Shown here piece by piece: positions 1 to 6,411 of a stretch of 6,807 nucleotides of DNA. Position numbers and translations under genes: made by a program. Within the stretch, counting starts at the first letter, position 1, and each line of letters starts with the position of its first letter. The stretch is from Candidatus Omnitrophota bacterium (GTDB lineage Bacteria > Omnitrophota > Gorgyraeia > Gygaellales > Profunditerraquicolaceae): NCBI GenBank assembly GCA_023247875.1, contig JAHFFQ010000006.1:13530-20336 (forward strand), written 5' to 3'. The notes below the pieces were generated by a model, which saw nothing but the letters and a program-made list of their open reading frames with translations, was not told the DNA's origin and made no database searches.

Positions 1-84
1 GTTGCAGGTTTTGAGTGGGGGACCGGTTTCTACCTCGATCAAACCTCGCCTGAATTAGCCGCGCAGTATTTAAAGGATAAGTAA
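1..84 (+). CDS. C-terminal tail of an unidentified protein (5' end outside window)
   Basis: An open frame enters at base 1 and ends at TAA 82-84, giving 27 residues that end in LAAQYLKDK. The tail contains the stretch FEWGTGFYLD followed by a short charged helix-like end. I do not recognise the family from so little sequence. The frame agrees in strand and codon style with the genes downstream and stops just before a run of hairpins, so it is probably the end of a real gene. Whether it is co-transcribed with gap cannot be decided here: there is a short palindrome just after the stop but no T-run typical of an intrinsic terminator. Confidence 0.5.
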   Translation, partial: VAGFEWGTGFYLDQTSPELAAQYLKDK

Positions 85-85
85 G

Positions 86-100
86 GGGATGAGTCATCCC
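86..100. repeat. 7-bp inverted repeat just after the upstream stop codon
   Basis: GGGATGA (86-92) and TCATCCC (94-100) are perfect inverted repeats around a single G. As RNA this would fold as a 5-bp stem with a 5-base loop. It starts one base after the preceding stop codon, where a terminator would be expected, but no U-tract follows. It could equally be a dyad operator. Function is not established. Confidence 0.4.
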
Positions 101-111
101 GTTTCGTAAAC

Positions 112-160
112 GCATCAAAATTTTCTTGTTCCCCTTCGGAAATTTTAAAGATTTTGATGC
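112..160 (+). repeat. Long AT-rich inverted repeat in the gap leader
   Basis: GCATCAAAAT (112-121) is exactly complementary to ATTTTGATGC (151-160). A second pairing overlaps it: 117-125 with 138-146, nine pairs including one G-T, around a 12-base pyrimidine-rich loop. The outer GCATC/GATGC pairs can coexist with the inner stem, giving a 14-bp hairpin with a 9-base bulge on the 3' side. No T-run follows, so it is not a classical terminator. If the gap transcript starts upstream of here, this is a 5'-UTR structure; otherwise it may lie at the 3' end of the upstream mRNA. Confidence 0.45.
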
Positions 161-173
161 ACTCAAGGGATTT

Positions 174-218
174 CGCACAATAAGTGCGCACTTGCCAGTC
201 CTATATGGCAAGGTGCGC
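174..218 (+). promoter_or_regulatory. Competing hairpins in the gap 5' leader
   Basis: The strong hairpin pairs 186-197 (GCGCACTTGCCA) with 206-218: 12 base pairs, one bulged G at 212 and the 8-base loop 198-205. A smaller hairpin pairs CGCAC 174-178 with GTGCG 184-188 around AATAA. The two share bases 186-188 and cannot both form. CGCAC 174-178 could also pair with GTGCG 213-217. The structure ends 16 bases before the gap Shine-Dalgarno, separated by an A-rich unstructured spacer, so it may stabilise the mRNA or act as a switch. No known riboswitch class is recognised. Confidence 0.4.
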
Positions 219-221
219 TAA

Positions 222-1298
<1,077 letters not shown>

Positions 1299-1354
1299 GA
1301 GGAGAGACACCCGGCGCTAATCGGTATTGCGCCGGTGTTGTGTCTGTACACAAG
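1299..1354 (+). promoter_or_regulatory. Intercistronic hairpin carrying a split ribosome-binding site for pgk
   Basis: GAGGAG (1299-1304) follows the gap stop but lies 50 bases from the pgk ATG, and nothing resembling a Shine-Dalgarno is nearer. Between them, 1305-1317 pairs with 1329-1335 (CCGGCGC/GCGCCGG) and 1340-1345 (AGACAC/GTGTCT), leaving a 4-base bulge and an 11-base loop. Folding would leave only 9 unpaired bases between the hairpin and the ATG, bringing GAGGAG to a normal distance. A rival hairpin, TTGTGT 1338-1343 with ACACAA 1348-1353, uses the same 3' strand. The element could also protect or process the gap mRNA, a known role of hairpins between glycolytic genes. Confidence 0.5.
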
Positions 1355-2548
1355 ATGGCAAAGTTGACCTTAAAAGATCTTGACCTGAAAAATAAAACAG
1401 TGTTGGTGCGCGCGGACTTCAATGTGCCGCAGGATGCCGCTCTTAATATTACCGACGATACGCGTATCCGGGCGACCATACCTACTCTAAAATATATTTT
1501 AGAGAATGGGGCTAAGAAACTGGTGCTTATCAGCCACCTGGGCCGGCCGGATGGCAAGCCGGTGGAAAAATACAGTCTAAAGCCTGTGGCAGAGCGCTTA
1601 AAGGAACTTCTGGGCCAGGATGTGCTCTTCCTGAATGATTGCGTTGGCTCCGGGATCAAAAAGGATATCGATAGCTCGAAGGAGAGGGTGGTCCTGCTTG
1701 AGAATTTACGCTACCATGCCGAGGAGGAGGCGAATGAGGCGGGTTTTGCCAGGCAGCTGGCTTCCTTAGCCGATGTTTTTGTCAATGATGCCTTTGGCAC
1801 CGCTCATCGGGCTCATGCCTCTACCGAAGGTGTCACACATTTCCTGAAATCGGCAGCCGGTTTCCTATTAGAGAAGGAGATCAAATACCTGGGGGAGGCG
1901 GTAAGGGATCCGCAAAAGCCTTTTATGGTCATCTTAGGCGGAGCCAAGGTTTCGGATAAGATAGGGGTTATTGAAAACCTGCTGCCTAAGTGTGATGCGA
2001 TAATTATCGGCGGCGGCATGGCCTATACATTTTTAAAGGCGCAGGGCAAAGAGATCGGCAATTCAAAGTTGGAAAAAGATAAATTGGAATTAGCCAAATT
2101 GATCTTAGAGAAGGCCAGCCAACTAAAAAAAGAGATCCTGCTGCCTGTTGATAACGTAGTGGTGGATAAAATTGACCCCAATAGCAAGACAGAGATTGTC
2201 GGAGAAAATATTCCTGAAGGCAAGATTGCCGTGGACATAGGCCCGGAGACGATCAAGTTGTTCCAGGATAAGTTAAAGGCCGCAAAAACTATTGTTTGGA
2301 ACGGGCCATTGGGGATTTTTGAAATGGATGCTTTCAGCGCGGGGACGGCGGAGGTTGCCAGATTTATCGCCGGTTTAAAAGCTGTCACCATAATCGGCGG
2401 AGGGGATACCGCAGCAGCAATCGCAAAGTTCAAGTTAGAGGATAAAATGTCGCATATTTCCACGGGCGGAGGGGCGAGCCTTGAATTCCTGGAAGGTAAA
2501 ACTCTTCCCGGGATCGCCGCACTTACGGACAGGCCGGAGGGTCAATGA
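1355..2548 (+). CDS. pgk: Phosphoglycerate kinase (EC 2.7.2.3)
   Basis: The enzyme transfers phosphate from 1,3-bisphosphoglycerate to ADP, the first ATP-forming step of lower glycolysis, and acts in the cytosol. The product is 397 residues, normal for the family. Motifs in order: [10 protein letters not shown] (16-25) and SHLGRP (60-65), which bind the substrate in the N-terminal domain; AHRAHAST (150-157); GGAKVSDKI (195-203); WNGPLG (315-320); GGGDTAA (348-354); and STGGGAS (369-375), the nucleotide and hinge elements of the C-terminal domain. The ATG at 1355 is chosen because bacterial PGKs typically begin [15 protein letters not shown] five codons upstream lies inside the intercistronic hairpin. 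The last four bases overlap the tpiA start. Confidence 0.97.
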   Translation: MAKLTLKDLDLKNKTVLVRADFNVPQDAALNITDDTRIRATIPTLKYILENGAKKLVLISHLGRPDGKPVEKYSLKPVAERLKELLGQDVLFLNDCVGSGIKKDIDSSKERVVLLENLRYHAEEEANEAGFARQLASLADVFVNDAFGTAHRAHASTEGVTHFLKSAAGFLLEKEIKYLGEAVRDPQKPFMVILGGAKVSDKIGVIENLLPKCDAIIIGGGMAYTFLKAQGKEIGNSKLEKDKLELAKLILEKASQLKKEILLPVDNVVVDKIDPNSKTEIVGENIPEGKIAVDIGPETIKLFQDKLKAAKTIVWNGPLGIFEMDAFSAGTAEVARFIAGLKAVTIIGGGDTAAAIAKFKLEDKMSHISTGGGASLEFLEGKTLPGIAALTDRPEGQ

Positions 2549-3318
2549 GAAAAACTATTATTGCCGGGAACTGGAAAATGTATAAGAATATTACCGAGGC
2601 TATTGAACTCTCTAATGGCCTGAAGCGCGAGCTTTTCAAGCTGGATTTTGAGGCCGTAGATGTGGTTATCTGCCCGCCGTTTACGGCATTAAGTGAGGTA
2701 GCCGAGGTATTAAGCGAATCGGATATCGGCTTAGGCGCACAGGATATGCATTGGCAGGATGAGGGGGCTTTTACCGGCGAGGTTTCCGCTCCCATGTTAA
2801 AGGAGGCCGGCTGCCGCTATGTGATCATCGGCCACTCCGAACGCAGGCAGTTCTTCGGCGAAACCAATGAAACGGTTAACAAAAAATTAAAAGCCGCCCT
2901 TGTGCACGGGCTTACCCCGATAGTTTGCGTGGGAGAAAACCTGCGGGAGAGGGAGGCTGATAAAACATTTGAGGTGATCCAGGATCATATAAAAAACGGA
3001 CTTCTTGAGATTTCCTCGGAAGACATGTTAAAAACAGTCATTGCTTATGAGCCGGTCTGGGCGATCGGGACCGGCAAGACCGCAACCGGCGAACAGGCGC
3101 AAGAGGTGCATAGATATATCCGCGGCCTGTTGAGGAAGATTTATGGCGATACTGTTGCCGATAGCGTAAGGATACAGTATGGCGGAAGTGTGAAGAGCGA
3201 GAATATCTCCGAGCTTATCGCCAAGCCTGATGTTGACGGGGCATTGGTGGGAGGGGCGAGCTTAAAAATAGATTCATTTACGCAGATTGTGACAAAAGCC
3301 AGTGAGGTTAAAAAATGA
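2545..3318 (+). CDS. tpiA: Triose-phosphate isomerase (EC 5.3.1.1)
   Basis: This TIM-barrel enzyme interconverts dihydroxyacetone phosphate and glyceraldehyde-3-phosphate, feeding the GAPDH encoded two genes upstream. It has 257 residues against a usual 248-255. The active site is complete: N9 and K11 in AGNWKMY, H97 in GHSERR, the catalytic base E169 in AYEPVWAIGTG whose following residues form the mobile loop 6, YGGSV (212-216) and the phosphate-binding GALVGGASL (232-240). The start overlaps the pgk stop as ATGA (2545-2548), suggesting translational coupling. A GGAGGG at 2536-2541 sits only 3 bases from the ATG, unusually close. The gene ends in another ATGA overlap with secG. Confidence 0.98.
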   Translation: MRKTIIAGNWKMYKNITEAIELSNGLKRELFKLDFEAVDVVICPPFTALSEVAEVLSESDIGLGAQDMHWQDEGAFTGEVSAPMLKEAGCRYVIIGHSERRQFFGETNETVNKKLKAALVHGLTPIVCVGENLREREADKTFEVIQDHIKNGLLEISSEDMLKTVIAYEPVWAIGTGKTATGEQAQEVHRYIRGLLRKIYGDTVADSVRIQYGGSVKSENISELIAKPDVDGALVGGASLKIDSFTQIVTKASEVKK

Positions 3319-3692
3319 TGACTTTAATTATAGTGATCCATGTAATTGCCTGCATAGTTTTAATTACTTTAGTCCTGATCCAGCGCGGCAGGGGCGCCGG
3401 GCTTGTGGAGAGCTTTGCCGGGGTTGAATCCATGTTCGGCACCAAGACCAATGCTTTTCTCACGCGCACAACTACGATCATGGCTATAGTTTTTTTCTTT
3501 ACCTGCCTGAGCCTGGCGGTCTTATCAGTGAGGCAGAGCAAGTCGCTTATGAGCAGCGTAAAGCCCCAGGCGCCTTTAAAGCAGGCAGTCAGCCAACCGG
3601 CAACCACTTCTCAAGCGGCCAAAACAGATGCTGCTCAAGCCGCTCCACTGCCGGCTAAGGAGGCTAAGCCGGAGGCAGGAAAAGCTGAATAG
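3315..3692 (+). CDS. secG: Preprotein translocase subunit SecG
   Basis: SecG is the small non-essential subunit of the SecYEG channel that aids SecA-driven protein export across the inner membrane. The 125-residue product has two predicted membrane helices, about residues 3-22 and 53-73. The family signature VLIQRGRGAGL (20-30) closes helix 1 and is followed by the conserved loop containing MFG (40-42). After residue 75 comes a roughly 50-residue Ala/Pro/Lys/Gln-rich tail, low in complexity and probably disordered, as in many long SecG proteins. The ATG overlaps the tpiA stop (ATGA) and has GAGG at 3304-3307. A second ATG directly after it is an equally possible start. The tpiA-secG neighbourhood is common in bacteria and supports the call. 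Confidence 0.9.
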   Translation: MMTLIIVIHVIACIVLITLVLIQRGRGAGLVESFAGVESMFGTKTNAFLTRTTTIMAIVFFFTCLSLAVLSVRQSKSLMSSVKPQAPLKQAVSQPATTSQAAKTDAAQAAPLPAKEAKPEAGKAE

Positions 3693-4827
3693 AAAATTAT
3701 TCTGGGTATTTGCTTTAAGCAGCGCGGTTTATTTTACGCAAGGTATAGAAGCCCTGCCCGGACAGGGCTTGTTTTATTATCTGAAGGAAACCCTCCATTT
3801 TTCCCCCGAAAAAATAATGATCATCGGCAGCATCACCACCTTCGCGTGGCTGGTCAAGCCTTTGATCGGTTATGTCATCGACAACTTCTTGAACAAGCGG
3901 GCGTGGATCTTTATATCCTTATTCCTGGATATTATTTTCGTGCTGTTTTTGGGACTTATGCAGATGCCGCTGATTTTCTTGGTAGTGCTGCTGGTGGTTA
4001 ATTCCAGCAGCGCGGCTTTTCGCGATGTGGCGGTTGACGGGATCATGTGCGTGGAGGGGAAGAAGTATCAGTCCACCGGAAAGATCCAGAGTATCCAGTG
4101 GGCTTCACTGTTGGTCGCCGGACTTATTACGGGTATCGGCGGAGGCTTTATCGCCGAGAAATGGGGCTACAAGGCAGGTTTCTTATGCCTTATCCCTATT
4201 TATCTGCTGGTCGGTTTGCCGGCATATTTTTACCGCGATGAGCAAAGCGAGAAAAAATATTCCACATTGATCAGCGATCTAAAAAAGATTTTTGGGGATA
4301 AAAGGATATTGATCATCGGCTTATTCATATTCCTATATAAGTATTCTCCTTCTTTCGGTACACCGCTGTTTTTTATCCAGCGGGACAGCTTTAAGTGGGG
4401 TAAGATGTGGATCGGCACCCTGGCTACGATAAGCACGTTGTTCGGGGTGGTCGGTTCTCTTTTGTATTATAAATTCAGCCAGAAGATAAATCTCAAGAAG
4501 TGGCTTTATTACTCTGTTTTTCTGGGAGCGATGACTACTTTAAGTTATCTGCATTATACGCCGGTATCAGCGGTGATCTATGATCTGTTTTACAGTTTTT
4601 TGGGGATGTTTATATTCTTAATGGTCATGGATTTTATGGCGCGCCACTCGGTTAAAGGCCTTGAGGCAACCTCTTTTGCGCTCCTCTGCAGCATAAATAA
4701 CCTCTCTGGTGTAGCCAGCAATTTATCCGGGGCATTCTTTCTGCCGCTTATCGGCCTGAAATGGTTGATCGTCATATCCGCCTTGGCCAGCTTTCTCTGT
4801 TTACCTTTAATCCGTAAAATAGAGTAA
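3628..4827 (+). CDS. MFS membrane transporter, folate-biopterin transporter (BT1/FBT)-like; start uncertain
   Basis: A hydrophobic polytopic protein of up to 399 residues with alternating membrane segments, consistent with about 12 helices. YFTQGIEALPGQ, FAWLVKPLIGYVID and the helix-4-like AFRDVAVDGIM resemble the conserved blocks of the BT1/FBT branch of the major facilitator superfamily. AmpG-like muropeptide permeases are a related alternative. The substrate cannot be read from sequence. The only ATG (3628) lies 65 bases inside secG, has no Shine-Dalgarno, and adds a 19-residue Arg-rich leader. A CTG at 3685, with GGAGG at 3671-3675 and an 8-base overlap with the secG stop, would give 380 residues starting just before helix 1 and matches the operon's overlap pattern. 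The next in-frame Met would remove helix 1. I give the outer limit. Confidence 0.85.
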   Translation: MLLKPLHCRLRRLSRRQEKLNRKLFWVFALSSAVYFTQGIEALPGQGLFYYLKETLHFSPEKIMIIGSITTFAWLVKPLIGYVIDNFLNKRAWIFISLFLDIIFVLFLGLMQMPLIFLVVLLVVNSSSAAFRDVAVDGIMCVEGKKYQSTGKIQSIQWASLLVAGLITGIGGGFIAEKWGYKAGFLCLIPIYLLVGLPAYFYRDEQSEKKYSTLISDLKKIFGDKRILIIGLFIFLYKYSPSFGTPLFFIQRDSFKWGKMWIGTLATISTLFGVVGSLLYYKFSQKINLKKWLYYSVFLGAMTTLSYLHYTPVSAVIYDLFYSFLGMFIFLMVMDFMARHSVKGLEATSFALLCSINNLSGVASNLSGAFFLPLIGLKWLIVISALASFLCLPLIRKIE

Positions 4828-4863
4828 GCGGGCTGCCGAGGCTTGCCTCTCGTCAATTAAGTA

Positions 4864-4891
4864 TTGTGTCCCAGAATTAATTGTGTATAAT
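4864..4891 (+). promoter_or_regulatory. Sigma70-type promoter for yggS-proC-mtnP
   Basis: TATAAT at 4886-4891 is a perfect -10 box. TTGTGT at 4864-4869, 16 bases upstream, is a partial -35. The A/T-rich overlapping TATATT at 4891-4896 could serve as an alternative -10. It lies in the only sizeable gap between the two operons, directly before yggS. The expected start of transcription is about 4898-4904, that is 1-7 bases before the yggS ATG. TTGTGT recurs at 4881-4886, forming an imperfect direct repeat with the -35 region. Confidence 0.55.
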
Positions 4892-4904
4892 ATATTATTC
4901 AGTT

Positions 4905-5564
4905 ATGATTACCGAGAATATTCAGAGGGTTAGAGGGCGGATTGATGTTGTTTGCTCGAAGATCAAGCGTGATCCGGGGAAAATTACCCTGGTTTGCGTA
5001 GTCAAAGGCCGCTCCCTTGCCGAGGTACAAGAGGCGATTGGTTCAGGAATTAAAGATATCGGCGAAAACAGGATGCAGGAAGCTCTTTTGAAATATAATG
5101 ATATGTCCCAAGCGACACGCGGCACGCTGAAATGGCACATGATCGGGCATTTACAGTCAAATAAGGCCAAAGATGCGGTAAGAATATTTGATCTTATCCA
5201 TTCTGTTGATAGTGTCAACTTAGCGCAGGAGATCAATAAGCAGGCAGCTAAGATAAATAAGACGCAGGAAGTTCTTCTGGAGGTAAAAACATCTCCGGAA
5301 AGCACTAAATCCGGTTTTTCACCCGAAGCTATCCCGGATGCCCGCGCCAAGATGCTCGGGTTAGGCAATATAAAGGTAAGGGGACTTATGACTATTGCCC
5401 CTCTCGGGGAGAGTGCGCAGCCGTATTTTGCCAGGCTTCGTAAGCTGCGGGATGACTTAAATCCAGAATGGCTTCTTTCCATGGGCATGAGCGATGATTT
5501 TGAGGTGGCCATAGAAGAGGGTACGGACATTATAAGAGTAGGCAGGGCAATATTTGAGGGATAG
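4905..5564 (+). CDS. yggS: YggS/PLPBP family pyridoxal-5'-phosphate homeostasis protein
   Basis: A cytosolic, single-domain PLP-binding protein (fold-type III TIM barrel like the alanine racemase N-domain) that controls the free PLP pool and affects amino- and keto-acid balance; it has no proven catalytic activity. The 219 residues are close to the usual 225-235. The PLP lysine is K34 in VCVVKGRS. Following motifs are GENRMQE (54-60), WHMIGHLQSNKAK (77-89), IHSVDS (99-104), KSGFSPE (135-141), MTIAP (162-166) and the phosphate-binding end MGMSDDFEVAIEEGTDIIRVG (193 onward). ATG 4905 is preferred to the in-frame TTG at 4881, which overlaps the -10 box. No Shine-Dalgarno precedes it. It abuts proC with no spacing, a common pairing of these two genes. 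Confidence 0.94.
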   Translation: MITENIQRVRGRIDVVCSKIKRDPGKITLVCVVKGRSLAEVQEAIGSGIKDIGENRMQEALLKYNDMSQATRGTLKWHMIGHLQSNKAKDAVRIFDLIHSVDSVNLAQEINKQAAKINKTQEVLLEVKTSPESTKSGFSPEAIPDARAKMLGLGNIKVRGLMTIAPLGESAQPYFARLRKLRDDLNPEWLLSMGMSDDFEVAIEEGTDIIRVGRAIFEG

Positions 5565-6410
5565 ATGGAGAAAATGATAGGAATAATCGGTTTTGGAAAT
5601 ATGGGTTCGGTAATAGCCGAACGCATCAAATCCAAATATAAAGTATTGGTTTTTGACAAAGATAATGAGAAAACCAAAGATTCCCGCGGTATCGAGATTA
5701 AGGACAATGTCGTAGATTTAGTTAAAGTAGCAGATGTGATTATTTTGGCGATGAAGCCGCAGGATTTTGAGTCAGCTCTATCAGAAATTAGGGAATACGT
5801 CGATGGTAAGCTGATAATTTCTATAGCAGCAGGCAGAACTACAAAGTATATTTATGATAATTTATTGTACCCCACAGGGGTAAGGATCATTAGGGCGATG
5901 CCTAATCTTTTGGGTAGAATTGGTAAAGGGGCAACCTTTCTTTATAAAAGTTCTTCTGCAAATGAAAAAGATATTGTTTTTGCGGAGAAATTATTTGGGG
6001 CACTTGGAAGAACTTGGAGAATAGAAGAAGGAAAAGAAGATAGAATGGATTTTGTAACTGCGGTTTCTGGGTCAGGGCCGGCAATTTGCTGTTATCGGAT
6101 AGAATCACAATCAATAGATACACATAAAATGTCGGCAGAACAAAAGAAAGATTTAATAGCCTATTTAAAAGAAGGAGCTATTGCAGGGGGATTCAACAAG
6201 AAAGATGGTGAGGCTTTAGCCGAGAATATTGTTGAAGGAGTAATCAATTTACTTAACTTATCCTCTATCACTCCCCAGATGCTTAGGGAACAAATTACTT
6301 CTAAGAGGGGAACAACGGAAGCGGCTTTAGAGGCCTTAAATAATGGGTTTAGCATAGAGGAAGCAATTCAGGCAGCAATTAGACGCGCAAAAGAATTATC
6401 AAGGGGGTAA
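5565..6410 (+). CDS. proC: Pyrroline-5-carboxylate reductase (EC 1.5.1.2)
   Basis: The enzyme catalyses the last step of proline synthesis, NAD(P)H-dependent reduction of pyrroline-5-carboxylate, in the cytosol. The N-terminal Rossmann domain shows IGIIGFGNMG (5-14), VIILAMKPQ (58-66) and AMPNLLGRIGKG (111-122). The C-terminal helical dimerisation domain opens with AVSGSGPA (166-173) and ends with the substrate-binding loop TSKRGTTEA (245-253). It is 281 residues long against the usual 265-275. Two oddities: roughly 19-20 extra residues near 181-200 after the first helix of the C-terminal domain, and Lys-Arg where the loop is normally Pro-Gly (SPGGTT). Start ATG 5565 directly follows the yggS stop with GAGGG at 5556-5560; ATG 5574 is an alternative. 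Base composition is clearly AT-richer than its neighbours, with frequent AGA arginine codons. Confidence 0.94.
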   Translation: MEKMIGIIGFGNMGSVIAERIKSKYKVLVFDKDNEKTKDSRGIEIKDNVVDLVKVADVIILAMKPQDFESALSEIREYVDGKLIISIAAGRTTKYIYDNLLYPTGVRIIRAMPNLLGRIGKGATFLYKSSSANEKDIVFAEKLFGALGRTWRIEEGKEDRMDFVTAVSGSGPAICCYRIESQSIDTHKMSAEQKKDLIAYLKEGAIAGGFNKKDGEALAENIVEGVINLLNLSSITPQMLREQITSKRGTTEAALEALNNGFSIEEAIQAAIRRAKELSRG

Positions 6411-6411
6411 A

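Noticed and set aside
154..181. TTGATG (154-159) and CACAAT (176-181), 16 bases apart, as a gap promoter
   Set aside because: Each box matches consensus at only 4 of 6 positions, and an AT-rich spacer gives such matches easily. Not strong enough to annotate.
1340..1354. GTG at 1340 as the pgk start
   Set aside because: It lies inside the intercistronic stem, adds five residues not typical of PGK, and ATG 1355 gives the standard N-terminus.
2023..2463. Minus-strand frame of 146 codons within pgk
   Set aside because: It is antisense to well-conserved PGK sequence and has no motif, ribosome-binding site or promoter of its own.
4025..4270. Short + strand frames inside the transporter gene
   Set aside because: They lie in another frame within a protein whose membrane segments and family motifs continue unbroken.
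4838..4849. GAGGC-TT-GCCTC inverted repeat after the transporter stop, as a terminator for the first operon
   Set aside because: The loop is too small for the full stem, leaving about 4 usable pairs, and there is no T-run after it. The end of the first operon remains undefined.
4881..4904. TTG at 4881 as the yggS start
   Set aside because: It overlaps the perfect -10 box, so the codon would lie upstream of the transcription start. ATG 4905 gives the normal family N-terminus.
4922..5707. Long open frame of 261 codons on the minus strand across yggS and the proC start
   Set aside because: It mirrors the codon bias of yggS, which carries a full motif set on the + strand. The antisense translation has no recognisable motifs and spans a gene junction.
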